NCBI RefSeq assembly: GCF_947179165.1
Contig: NC_077238.1
Span: 42,399,793 to 42,463,792, forward strand
Length of the DNA: 64,000 nt
Reading direction: 5' to 3'
Source of the DNA: Solanum dulcamara
Taxonomy: Eukaryota; Streptophyta; Magnoliopsida; Solanales; Solanaceae
Part shown: positions 20,637-32,869 of the stretch, piece after piece
Layout of the letters: every line of letters starts with the position of its first letter
Position numbering within the stretch: position 1 is the first letter of the stretch
Program-made: the position numbers and the translations under genes
The notes under the pieces: generated by a model
Seen by the model: only the letters and a program-made list of their open reading frames with translations
What the model was told of the DNA's origin: nothing
The model's database searches: none

Positions 20637-23027
20637 TGAGCCTACACCCTAGACGTGGTCGACACTCAAAAATCACTATTGGACCCAAGTGAACCCTTGG
20701 CCTGGTTGACTACTAAATTGAAGACTAAACATACATGCAGAAGCTTTAAAAGTGAACCTTTAAAACATTTGAGCAAAAATTCAAAAGCATCTCTAACTCA
20801 ATTTATGCAAATTCTAAAAATAAATCTTAATATATATGTTTAAAACATTAGAATTAAAATAAAATGAAATGACTCACTAACTTTGACTATCTATGAAGCC
20901 TCTACTAACTGAAGATAAATGTCGAGACAAGACCTACAGCTACTTGACTATAAATCAAATACAACTGACTAATAAAATAACTGAGCTCGAACAACTAAGC
21001 TGGAGCCCACTGAAAGCAAGGAGGCCTCATCAACTGCTGATGGAAAGAGATCTTACTGAAGTATCTGCAATCGAGAGTACCTGAATCTGCATCATAAAAT
21101 GATGCAGCACCAAATGACGTTAGTACATAGAATGTACGATATGTAAAATAGCTGAAAGGGAACAACTCACTGAAAATACTGAACTTAATACTCATACCGA
21201 AAGAAGTACTGAAGATAACATGAATGGAATGAACATTAAAATAACAATCAAATAAAGCATGCAAATATGAGAATAAATTAATGCTTTATAAAATATGAAT
21301 AAAAGTGCATGAAACTCAACATAAGAATAATATTTTCTCTTTTGGGAAGTTTCTCTAACCGACAATCATTACTATGAGCATTGTGATGACACAATGAACT
21401 GCTGTCGTTGCCACAGTCCTCCAATACCTTGCCAGAATAAGGGACATAAACCCATATCATGGATCCAATAAAAGTTCGTATCAAGGACTAAAGTGAGGAG
21501 TCACCCGAATCAACGATACGATCCTATCCTACCTAACTACGTAGGATTTGAGTTATCTAAATTCTTACCCAGATCGGTGCTTAATAATACTTTCAAAATA
21601 TATTTATTATGCTCAGAAACTCAAGTGAGTGTAAGTACTCAAAATATTATCTCATTAGTCTCGTTGGACTTTACTCAGTTTAACTTAACTCATAACTTCT
21701 TTTTAAAATTATTTTACTACACAACTCAGTGAATACATTTAAAATATAGCTTTGATTTCTCAAATCAATCTAAAAATAAATGCATAAACTCTAACTCATT
21801 AGACTTGATAAATATCATGCTCAATATCAGTGCATAAAGACTTCTCAAACCCCACTCATGCCCAAACTCCTTACTCAATTTAAAATATGAAATATATCAC
21901 TCTTTTATCTTAAAATAATGCATAGAAATAAATAATGCAAATGCTCAATAGGGTTCATATGAATACAAACATGAAAAACAATTTCAAGAACTTGAACTCA
22001 TGGGAAGAATCTCAATATCAATAAATATGTAGGGAACTCAACGAAAGATTACATAATTAACTCAGATACTCAATATAATAGAATTGAAATTCAAACTCAA
22101 ACTCATACTAACTCAACAAATATGTAGGGCATGAGGAAAAACTCAATCCAACATTGTTATTAGCCTTACGTACCTTAAACTTTCCATAAATCTTGAAGAA
22201 GAATCTTAGCTTTGAAGAAGAACGATCAAGAAGATCTTTTTTGAAATTCTTAAATTTATTTATTGAAAATCCTATGCTTTGATGATAATTATATATTAGA
22301 ATCACTAGGAAATTATGAGAGTATACTTACCTTGATTTGGAAGGAAGGATTCTCGATGGACTTTCTCAAAAATCAAGTCTTGAACCCTAAAACTGAATTT
22401 TTGATATTCACTAGAGTTAGGAAGAAGATTTAATATTAAAATCTCGTAGAAATTCAAGGAATCAAGTTATAAGATCATGGAGAATACTTAATATGATTTA
22501 GTAGGGTTGAAGAGGGCTTTTGGGGGCTGTTGAGGTCGACCAAGGGATGAAAAGTGAGAAAAGAAACTTGAAATAACGTTTTTATGAAATCTATAAAATT
22601 TGATATACACCTGATATACATGATATATTGGTGATATGTATGGTATGCGATTCTTTTAGACCCATAGAATGATCCACGATTTGTTATCGGTTCTTTAAAA
22701 CTTAAGCAAGAATTTCAACTCACTGAACTCATTCCAAGAGCCCAATCTACGGCTTGTAGTTTTGACCGGTAAAACTCAAGTCCAGAAATCTCTGGTGGAG
22801 TTTCTCTGATAAAACGGCCATAACGTTTTACTCCAAACTTGAAATGAGGCAAACTTGATGGATTTGGAAATAGGATTTAAAGACCTTTAATTTGATTGGT
22901 TATGGGATACTAAATCTTTATATTCAAGTAGATATGATCATTTAAAGTTGACCCAAGTAAAATCTTATATCGAAACTCAATCTGTAAGGAAGCTTTTAAC
23001 TCAATTTTGTGCTAGAGGATTTCTGTG
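20637..23027 (-). mobile_element. Decayed Gypsy-type LTR, about 2.4 kb
   Basis: The plus-strand start tgtcacgccttgagcctac, followed by ccctagacgtgg, is a layout I recognise from reversed Solanaceae LTRs (TG...CA, non-coding, long). The right end near ctgtga is degenerate and no TSD was confirmed. Confidence 0.45.
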
Positions 23028-23035
23028 ACCTTAAT

Positions 23036-25310
23036 TGTAATGACCTTCCGGGCCATTTCTTTTATCTTTCGATCTTTTCAGCTTTTAGATCTTTCCTGTA
23101 GAGACCCCAAGTCATTTATGACTTTCTGGCACTAACTATTCGGTTGCCAGGTCGTTTGTTTGGGTTTTAGGCCCGTTTCTCTGTTTTGGAGCATTTATAA
23201 CTTGAAAAGTTGACTTCGGTCATAACTATAGGTAAACAAACTCAGAACTAAATTCTAATGGTTCCATCAGCTCCGGAATTGCTAAATTGGGCTTGTGCAT
23301 GGTCGGCATGAGTATCAAGGCAATCGATTTGAGTTTTGGACCATTTAGAGCTTTTGCCATTGAAATTTGGCCTATGGTGGACTTTGGTCAACATTCTTTG
23401 AAAACACACTTGGATGAAAATTCCGTCTGTGTGGGTAGTTCCAAAATATCAAGTTTGTTGTAGAACAACCCTTCGTTAGCTTTCTGAGGCTTTTGGTCTA
23501 ATTTCGAGGCCCGTTGTTGAATTTGGCTAAAAATGGCATTGGGAGTGCGACCCACATTAAGTTGTAATGAACTTATTTAGAAATTTTGACTGTGCTATCG
23601 AGTCTGAAAAATTGAATTTGGTGGGATAGCATAGTTCATTTGTGCACACGGGATTCTGAACGAATTCTTAGCACCCATCGGAGTATTTGACCTTGGTGAA
23701 TATTAGCATTTCAACTGATATCTGGTGCCCACCAATTTGGCATTTGCGATCGCAGTAAATAGTGCTGCATTCATAAAGGGTCTGCTTGGTTACTCTCTGC
23801 GTTCGCTGAGGTCCGGCGCATTCGCGAAGGGTTATTTGGTTACTCTCTGCGTTCGTGGTGGTCCAATGCTTTCGTGGAGGTCTCAGAGTTTATGCTTCAT
23901 GATCGCGGAGCACTTTTCACCGCGATCGCGGAGAATAATTTTGCTGGGTCCTCCTTAGTTATTTAATGTCACGATCAACCATTACAAATTACTTCAAAGG
24001 ACGATATATCCCTCATTTCATGCTCAAATTTAGCGATTTAATGCTTCAACTTCAAGGAAATTTTGTAGGAAATCTATTGGTCATCTCGGAATCTCGATTA
24101 GAAGCTTCATGTGAGATAAATTCATGGATTTAGTTAATGTTATTAGCATTTTTGAGTTGGGATTGCTATGAATTTTAGAGTTCTACTTCATGATCCTTTA
24201 GCTCTGTTTGCAGCGATTCTTGAGGCTAAGTTGTGGGATTTTTCGCAAGGAACGTTGTGATGTGATTCGTTTCATCCGTTGAAGCATTGTTTGAGGTATA
24301 TTCCATCCCTAAAGGACTGCCATCCTTGAATTATCCTTTAATGGTAAAATTATGCATAGGATGATTTCATATTTTTCGAGCATCGAATTGTGCTAAAAGT
24401 TGGAACATAAGTTCTTTAAGCTCAAATACACCTTTTCAAAGAGTCGAATTAAGATTCCCGATGCGGGTCCCACAATCTCATTTTAGACCCAATTTTGGTC
24501 CATATTCGAAAAATGTAAATTTGAGGTGAAATCTTCCGTATTGATGAGATGATTACTATTTTGTTAGTGTGGTGGAAATTGGAGATATTTTGGAGGTTGG
24601 AAACATCTAATTGGAGAATTTGGAGTGCACGTTTTCGGCTTCAAGGTAGGCTACGATCTCCCCTTTTGACTGAGTTCTATTAGATATTGTTTAGTATATT
24701 TTACATGTGATATAGTTGAGTATTTTCCAAGATTAGAGTTCTCCTTCTGTTATTCCAGTTTCTTAATTCCCGGTTGGAACTTAGACTAGAATGGTCCCAT
24801 AAACCTTAGTTTAGGTTATGGGCCTCATTGCGGTTTGGACTTAGAGTTACTATCCTTTTTAGGATTGATATTGATGGTCTTAGGCTAGATTTGAGCCTTA
24901 GGTGCATTAGTAGGTATTTTTTCCCTTATAGCTAGGTGTAGCTTTTGATAAGGCCCGTTACAGTTGGTGTTCCTTTATGCTAGCGCGTGGAACCTTTGTG
25001 GCTCATCGTAGCTGTAGTTTTGGCTTAGCTGTGGTTGTAGGGAGCTGAGATGGCATATTTTGGAGTAAGCCATCGATCCTAGAGATAGTTTCTCCCCTTA
25101 TCTGATATTGGACGGTTTCTTATTCCTTCACTTTTGTTTAGAGATAGGCTTCGATGCCTCCATATCTGCTGTTATTATTGGGCCCGAGGTCATGCCCGAG
25201 GAGTAATTGGATCCCAAGTTATTTTCCTTGCCTTTATAGTTTGGTTTGACTCGATGTTACTTTTTAGACTGTGTGTGTCTTGTTTGGATGCTGGTGATAA
25301 CATGCTTGCA
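23036..25310 (+). mobile_element. Probable solo LTR, 2,275 bp
   Basis: Begins tgtaatgaccttccgggcc and ends acatgcttgca (TG...CA), with ttaat at 23031-23035 and ctaat at 25311-25315 (4 of 5). Bases 23745-23940 hold gcgatcgc and gcgttcg motifs. No coding frame. The right border is less certain than the left. Confidence 0.5.
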
Positions 25311-25322
25311 CTAATTGAGCAT

Positions 25323-25962
25323 TGATAAGATTCCAATTAGGTATAAAGACAATTGAAATCAAATGGGAAATTCAAACAACACAAAATTAAGATAGGATAG
25401 AAAGAGGGGATGAGAAAGGAAGAAAGAAGGGCTAATTGAACAATTAACCAAGGAAGAAGAGACTTGAATTCAATGAACAAGAGAAACTTACTTAAAATCC
25501 ACAAATGAGTGACACAATATGAAATCAAGGGCAAAGAGTCTTCAATCAACAATGGGAATCAACCCATCAAACTAAGCTCCACACTAAGCTAGACTAACCT
25601 AAAGAGATTCCACCCTTGAACTACACTCTTTTAAGAGTTTCTTCATTCAACATCAAAGAAATCCTCTTTCCAAATAAAAAGACTACTATATATACTAAGA
25701 AATAAATAAGACATTTTCTTTTACAGTTTTACCCTTAATGAGATAAAGGCCTTGTTTGGTTGTCTTCTTTTGTGAATTCTTGAAATTAAGAGATTGCCAC
25801 TTGCACACATAATCTCTTTTCTCCATACTTTTTCTTTCATTGGCCTGCTACACATTGTATGTCTTCCTTTGTCATACTTCAAGCTCTTCCATAGCTTCCT
25901 TTCTCATGAATATCACTTATAAGTCTTGGAGCTCTTTTGCTTGACTATCCATGTCGTTATCA
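25323..25962 (-). repeat. 3' LTR of copy 1
   Basis: 640 bp, plus-strand ends tgataagattcc and catgtcgttatca. A TATA-like tatatata lies at about 25687-25694 and the stretch tttacccttaatgagataa at about 25729-25747 is also found in the LTRs of the other copies. Confidence 0.9.
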
Positions 25963-28326
25963 TCCTCCTCTTCTTGGAAAGGATTCATCCTCGAATCCAA
26001 ATCTTGCAAAAGAATAAGAGGGACAAACAACCTAGAATTCCTTATAGCATGAGGATTAGTACAATGGTTAGCACAAAAAGAATTACACCAAGGAGACTCA
26101 ATCCCAAAGAACAACCAAGTATCCTCCATTATAATGACTATTAAGTTCATAGGTAGAGCATAAGGAAATTGGTTATTCCTTACATCAAAAGGATAATACC
26201 ACCCAAATGATGGTACTACTTTAAGCTCACATACCCCTACATGTTTATCGGGGTCAAAATTATAGAAGGTCCATATAATTAGGTCATACATGCAAGTGTA
26301 GACATCAATGAAATCTCGACACACATACAATGCACATCTAAGACAAGTATGAGACTCATCATATGCAAAGAGATAGTACAGAAAGCTACCATGCACATTG
26401 AGGTCATCTAAGGTGTTCCTATATGCAAGATCACAACTAGGTTCAATGATCCTATCACTCATTACATCACAAGATGGAACACATAAAGAAAACATGATGA
26501 ATTTAGGATAAAACTCACTTTCTCTTAACAAACAACTCCTACCCCCATAAGATGCACAATAAGTAAGATCACATCATATGCAAAAAGGTAGTAAAGAAAG
26601 GGGGTAAGAAAATTACCCTTCCCCATACATAGTGTAGGCCTCTCAAGTAGATTGTAAACCCTCAAGAAGGACTTTTCATTATAAGAAAAGGTCCCAACAA
26701 ATTCATCTAAATAGTGCTTGTCATCTTGACCAAGAATCACCACACAAGTGCTACCATTCAACTTATTACTGTGCAAATGACATCCATGAACATAGGTCAA
26801 GTAAACCTCTATTTTCCTGGTTGTCACTCTTACCTTCCAACAACATACTCTACTCAAAACCTTGAGTATCATCATACACAAACAAGTAGTAAATAAAGGT
26901 ATCACATAAATGAACTTCAATCAATCTGTTCCCAAGTTTAGACTCCACTTTATATACAAAAGCATTAAGACTCACACAAAGGATTAGAAAACACAAGAAA
27001 GAAGTAACAATTGACATATAATCATCACCTTCCTTTTTAACACTAACCTCTCCAATAAACATAATATCATCTTCAAAGAAGAGATTTTCATTTTTGGAAA
27101 GTGTGTCATCACACCATAGTGGATTTTCAAATAATTAGTAGCCTTCAAGAGTGGCTACACTTCCTACATGATAAGGCATTCCACTATGCACACTCTCAAG
27201 AGTCATGTCATTATCAAACAAGATATTATCCCTAAACAAACATCCCACCTCAAGATTCTTATGAGCAAAAAAAGAAATGGTATTAAGGTCTAAGGATTCA
27301 TTTAAATCATAAGTTTCAACACTAGGTGGGCACAAATTGATCTTACAAGAAGAATCAACTTGGTCATCAAAAGGATCAGCTAGTGTAGGATCACTTTCAT
27401 CATATGATAATGTATCATTATTCAAGCTACAAGTACCAACACTTGGTGGACACAAATTGACCTTACTATAAGAGTAAATTCGGTCATCTATAAGATCAAC
27501 TAGTGTTTTCTCACTTACAACAAGTCCATTATCATCAATACAAGGTGCTATCAAGAACATCATAAGGTAAAGACTTATTATGCTCACATATAGAAACACT
27601 ATCATTTACACTCAATTGGATACTAGCCACACAATGATATTCCATGTTCAAGGAAGTGTAAGTGTTAGAATTGTTACCTTTTATCTCATAGGAAGAAGTG
27701 TCTTCACCTTGATAATCAACATTGGAGCACATTTTCTCTTTTTGGAAGCTTTCAAGGACTTCATGATTCTTCACATTTTGGGGTTCTTCACTAGGCTTGC
27801 TTTCAAGGACACCTACAAAATCATTAAAGCAATTAGAGAAAGAAAAGATACATGAGTTAGGATGAGATTGTGACAACCCTCTCACATCACTCCACATAAC
27901 TTCTCCTTTCTCCACTCTAGAGTTGTCACTTTTCACACCCTTACTCCTCTCAATCTTTTGTCATTCAATTTTATGGGAGTTAGGACAAGGGCCAAGGATT
28001 CCTTGTGATGGGTTAAAACATCCCTTCAAGTATAGATTCCACTTTAATTCACAAGGAGTGGATGTTTTGAATTCCATGAACAACTCCTTCGGTTTATATT
28101 CACAAGAATTAGCTTGCTTTGGTTCCAAAAGAAACTCCTTAGGCTCAACTTTATGATGAGTATCTTGTCTCTCTTGTACCATAGACTTCAAATTTTCAAA
28201 CATCCTCAAGCAATCATCAAAATCTTGCCTCAATGTGGTAAAGGATTCTCTTAACTCTACTACTTCATGGCTTAATGTTCCTCCCACTCTACCTAACCTC
28301 ATCACCATTCGGAGAACAAGAAACAT
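25963..28326 (-). pseudogene. Modular coding region of copy 1, unknown function
   Basis: Read on the minus strand from 28326. First comes a heptad-like Leu/Glu-rich segment (VVELRESFTTLRQDFDDCL, about 28246) and PKEFLLEPKQANS. Then SVNDSVSICEHN (about 27600) leads into two cysteine modules, DLIDDRIYS...NLCPPSVGTC and DPFDDQVDSSCKINLCPPSV (27280-27520). Three copies of an aromatic motif follow: DTFIYYLFVYDD (about 26890), PFLYYLFAYD (about 26600) and SFLYYLFAYDES (about 26370). The last frame ends in an acidic stretch (QEEEDDNDMD) near 25960. Stops and shifts split it into several frames. No catalytic motif is recognised. Confidence 0.6.
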
Positions 28327-30290
28327 TGGAACTAGAATGAGAAAAATAAGTTATTAAATTTTAAGAAGTAGGGAATGTACCTCTTCTATGATCTACACGG
28401 CGATATTAAAATGGTCTTGCCCATACATCTATGCCTTCTTTCTTAGGATAGGGAGTAGCACAAGATGAGGAAGAAAATTCAACCTCACGTCTTCCATTTC
28501 CATTTAGATTTTGCTCAAAGGATTCATAAAACCTATGGTAGAAAGTATTTTAGATCACATCACCATCATAACCTTGGTATGAAGTTTTAGAACCTTCATC
28601 TTCAAAATGGTATAGACAATAAGGTCCTTCTACCCCTTCAATATCATCACAAGAGCCATAAGCTCCATTCATCTCATAATTGTCTCTGGAGTAGTAGTTC
28701 TCACCACCATATTGTTAATTATCCCATGGACCATCATTTACCTCATAGGACTCACTGTCATACTGATGAGCCCCATTACCATACTAATACGGATCATCAA
28801 ATCCCTCACAAGACTCATTTTCACCATGATCGTAGCTTGCATTTCTACAAGCGTATTCACTAATGTTATCTCTACAATAGTCGAAAGTTATGGATCACAT
28901 TCTTCCTTGGTTATCAACTTGTACCAACCTAAAAAACTTAGCAAGCAAGGTTAGTGGAAAAATTCCTCACGCCTGTTTTATTTAAACTCACAACTCACCT
29001 TCGTAGAGTGTCTTCCCAAAGTTGATAGAGAAATACCTTTGCCCAATAAATTCACAAGCTCACTAATTCTTTATGGTGGAGTGGATTTTTGTGAATATTG
29101 AAAGAAAGATGACTCAAAGGAAGTTTAAGAACTTGAATTTTGAGAAGAAAAGTAGAAGAAAAAAGGCACAAAAAAACCGGACTAGGAAAAACTAAGTAAC
29201 AAAAGTAGAAGACACTCCTTGTTGTTACTTAATTTAAAGAGTCAAAAAGATGATTTGATATTTGAAAAATAGTTAACAAGTAATTAAAGATGTTAATTAG
29301 TTGTTAAATACTTGAGAAATGGAAGAAAAATGAGTTTCAAAGAAGAAAAAATGAATTCAGACTCTTGAATTTTTTTTGAAGCCTCAAAGAAGTTCATCAC
29401 TTGAAAGAGTTTGATTTGATGATTAAAACTAGTTAAAAAGTAACTAAAAATTTTAATTACTTGATAAATAGTTGAGAAATCGAAGGAAAAAGAGTGTCAA
29501 AAAAATCATGAAGTTTGGACACTTAGAAAATTTTTTAGGTCCAAAAAACTTCCCATACTTAGAATATATTTGGCCTCTTAAGGCCAAAATCTGCACACAC
29601 ATAGTCTCTAAAGTTGGGCTCCACGCGTTGACGTGGTGCATCTGGACAAATGGCAGCAGCTGCTGATATGGCATTGACGCGTGCCTGCTACATTGGCAGT
29701 CAACAATTGACTTTGACTATTGACTGCTGATGTGGCATGTCCATGTGGAATTTTTTATTTGAAATTCCATTTTTTTTGAATTTTATTTTTTTTCAATTTC
29801 CACTAGTAGGCCAACAAATAACTTGACCAACTTTGACTTAAACGAAATTGGATCAAATGTACCTTTTGACCTTCTTCTCCTTCAAAAGAACTTGAAGATC
29901 TTCAATAACAATTAAAGCACCAAGAACACACACCAAATGTTAACACCCTCAAATCAAGTTGGAATTGGCTCAAAATTTAGGATTAGCTTCCCCCTTGACG
30001 CAAGGAACAAACCCCAATAATTATTAACCTCCAATTCCTCCTCAATCAAAAGACCCACTTTCAAAGTTTGAAAAGATCAAAAGCTCAAAACCCTTCAATG
30101 GCAACTCAACTTCTACAACTTCAAATTGAATGAAATTTGAAACCTAGACTCAAATACCCTAGGGAACAAAAATAACAAATCAAAACAAAATAATTTTCAG
30201 ACTTTTTTTTGGATTTTTGGATGAATTATTTTTTTGGAATTTTGAAAGGATAAAGATTCCAAGACTTAGATTTGTGAAGAAAACCTAAAC
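28327..30290 (-). other. Leader of copy 1
   Basis: Non-coding apart from fragments near 28380-28960. The part at 29860-30200 is shared with 59850-60160 and, inverted, with 53130-53460, including aattcctcctcaatcaaaag. It contains repeated gacgtgg and tgatgtggc words (29625-29750). Confidence 0.7.
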
Positions 30291-30308
30291 CTAGTCTCTG
30301 ATACCAAA
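30291..30308 (-). other. Primer-binding site of copy 1
   Basis: On the minus strand directly after the 5' LTR: TTTGGTATCAGAGACTAG, close to the initiator tRNA-Met site TGGTATCAGAGC. Confidence 0.82.
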
Positions 30309-30947
30309 TGATAAGATTCTAATTAGGTATAAAATTAATTAAAATCAAATGCGAAATTCAAACAACATAAAATTAAGATAGATGAGAAAGAGGGGATGAG
30401 AAGGGAAGAAAGAAGGGCTAATTGAACAATTAAACAAGGAAGAAGAGACTTGAATTCAATGAAAAAGAGAAACTCACTTAAAATCCACAAATGAGTGACT
30501 CAACATGAAATCAAGGGCAAAGAGACTTCAATCAACAATGGGAATCAACCCATCAAACTAAGCTCTACACTAAGATAGACTAAACTAAAGGGATTTCACC
30601 CTTGAACTACACTCTTTTAAGAGTTTCTTCATTCAACATCAAAAAATTCTCTTTCCAAATAAAAAGACTACTATATATACTAAGAAATAAATAAGACATT
30701 TTCATTCACAATTTTACCCTTAATGAGATAAGGGCCTTGTTTGGTTTTCTTCTTTTGTGAATTCTTGAAATTAAGAGATGGCTACTTGCACACATAATAT
30801 CTTTTATCCATACTCTTTCTTTCATTGGCCTTCCACACATTGTGTGTCTTCCCTTGTCATACTTCAAGCTCCTCTATAGCTTCTTTTTACAAGAATATCA
30901 CTTATAGGTCTTGGAGCTCTTTTGCTTGACTATCCATGTTGTTATCA
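30309..30947 (-). repeat. 5' LTR of copy 1
   Basis: 639 bp, plus-strand ends tgataagattct and catgttgttatca. The TATA-like box is at about 30671-30680 and would drive minus-strand transcription. Confidence 0.9.
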
Positions 30948-30952
30948 AGCAT

Positions 30953-31290
30953 TCACTCATTTTGACTGAAACACATGATTTGGATTAATTGGATCATGAA
31001 GGAACTAAATACCTCAACTAGGCATGGAAGGAATGAGATGATGATATCGGGACATCATATGGGCTTTGGCCTCCCATATAGGACCCTCAACCTCTTGACT
31101 CCTCTATAACACTTTAACTGAAGCTATTTCCTTATTCTCAACTTCCTAACTTGTAGATATAAGATATCAACCGGAACCTCTTCATTAGAAAGACTCTCTT
31201 TAATCTCAATATTGTCCAATGGCACAATAGAGCTAGTATCACCAACAAACTTCCTCAATAATGACAATGGAACATTGGATGTACCGATGC
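30953..31290 (-). pseudogene. C-terminal chromovirus pol remnant
   Basis: The reverse translation gives FHVSMLRKFVGD, IVPLDNIEIKESLSNEEVP and KLRIRK, the segment before the chromodomain at the end of Gypsy integrase. The same segment is found at 38401-38676 (+) and 44934-45122 (-). It ends at a junction near 31300 where orientation changes. Confidence 0.7.
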
Positions 31291-31299
31291 CGAATCATA

Positions 31300-32869
31300 A
31301 GGAAATCCAACTCATAATCGAGATGTTTTGCATTCATGTTTGGCTGTTATATTAATTTCCTATTCCATTCATGCTAGCTTGATCCTCATTCGAGGATGAA
31401 TGTTCCCAAGAGGGAGATATTGTAAGACCCCAGAAGTTTGAAAGTCCTAAACCAAGGAGAAAAGCATGAAATCTCAGGAAAATACATAAATTAACACCAG
31501 TGATGACCACGAAAGGCCATCACGAGCCATGGTGACCACCACGAACTGTGGTGTGCAATAATGGAAGAGATTCAAAGAATCAGATCTACTGGGAAGGGAC
31601 CATAGACTATGGTGAGCACCACGGACCATAGTGCCCTCTATGGTGACCCTTCCCCTAATGCCTCGGAAAACTTTCTAAGGCGAGTACAATAGATGAACAC
31701 CATGGGTCTTGGAGATCTTCACAATCTGTGGTGTGTTACTATGGTGTTCACTCTGCAGGCCTCCTGCAAGACCTGCACCATGGTTGCAGTTCACGGATCA
31801 TGATGCACTTCACCGATCATGAAGGTCTCTGTGGAGAAAGTTCAGAGACCTACCCTGCGAACTCCCAAACATGTTTCCTAATTCTATCATTATGGGACAC
31901 CACCACGGGCCGTGGTGAGCATCATGGACAGGGAAGGGTCCCCGTGAAGCTAGTCTGACCAGATTTTTAAAGGGGTATTTAGGTCTTTTCCTATATTTTA
32001 ATATTGAAGTGTGGTCATTTTGAAGAATAAATTGACTCTTTATAAAGAACCCTAAGCCCTTACAATCTCATTTACTTTGCTCACACTCTAAGATTTCAAA
32101 ACCATAAACCTTTCAAGTGCTCTCAAGGTCTTCTCCTTCACCAAGAAAGCTAGGGTTTCATTCCAAGTTGATCAAGTCTCTATTTTTTCTAAGTTTTGCT
32201 GTAGAGATTTGTTTATCCAAGGTATGTGAGTCTCATTCATGGATTCTTCCACCTATGGAGCCCAACTGATTTTTAAACTCAATATTTCAATTTAAATGAT
32301 GAAATATGATGGGTTTTTATACGATGATTCCTAATGCATAGATTATTACCTATTTGAAGTTTATCTATATTGGTATATATTGACTTACAATTTCATGAAA
32401 AGGATGATTTATCAAGGTCCATATATAAAGGCATGAAAGTAGCTTTAAAATGTATTGGTGGGTTATTTAAATATGATTTAAATGATGCATTACATTACTC
32501 TCACGCATGCTAGCATTGGTTTAAATGATTTAAAGGTTCAATGAATAGAACCAACCTAGTTTTTATATGTTCTCAATGAATTTCAAAATTGAAACTTTGA
32601 CTCTAAAATGAATGTTCATGAAAGCTAATGTTTATTATCAAAGTGAGTCTTATGAAATGAAAGAAATGATGAAATGATGGTGTTTCATATGTATTCATGT
32701 TCACGAAATTAGTTTTAAAGTTATGTTTTTGTTTGAGATTAAAAGATTTTCATGTTTTATGCATTATCGAGATGTTTTACATTCATGTTGTGCTGTTATA
32801 TTACTTTTCTATTCTATTCATGCTAGGTTGAGTCTTATTCAAGGATTAATGTTCTCAAGGAGGAGATAT
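31300..32869 (+). mobile_element. Gypsy 3' end plus LTR fragment
   Basis: Bases 31380-31420 carry cattcgaggatgaatgttcc and a polypurine gagggaga, the usual end of the internal region, before an LTR start tgtaagacccc at 31421. Bases 31500-31950 are rich in palindromic ccacgggccgtgg-type words. Instead of an LTR end, at about 32760-32869 it runs into a second copy of the same 3' internal end. Confidence 0.7.

Larger units (their letters stand above)
25323..30947 (-). mobile_element. Complete non-autonomous LTR retrotransposon, copy 1 of a three-copy family
   Basis: LTRs 25323-25962 and 30309-30947 are nearly identical, run TG...CA, and are flanked by the exact TSD agcat (25318-25322 and 30948-30952). 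The primer-binding site (30291-30308, minus) and polypurine tract (25963-25975, minus) fix the orientation as minus. A leader of more than 1 kb precedes the coding part. The coding part has no RT, RNase H or integrase motif but carries repeated family-specific modules. Leader, LTR core and modules recur at 51191-54218 and 59179-62700. Confidence 0.9.

Noticed and set aside
20381..20692. Phe/Leu-rich frame that looks like membrane helices
   Set aside because: It is the translation of a polypyrimidine tract in non-coding repeat DNA.
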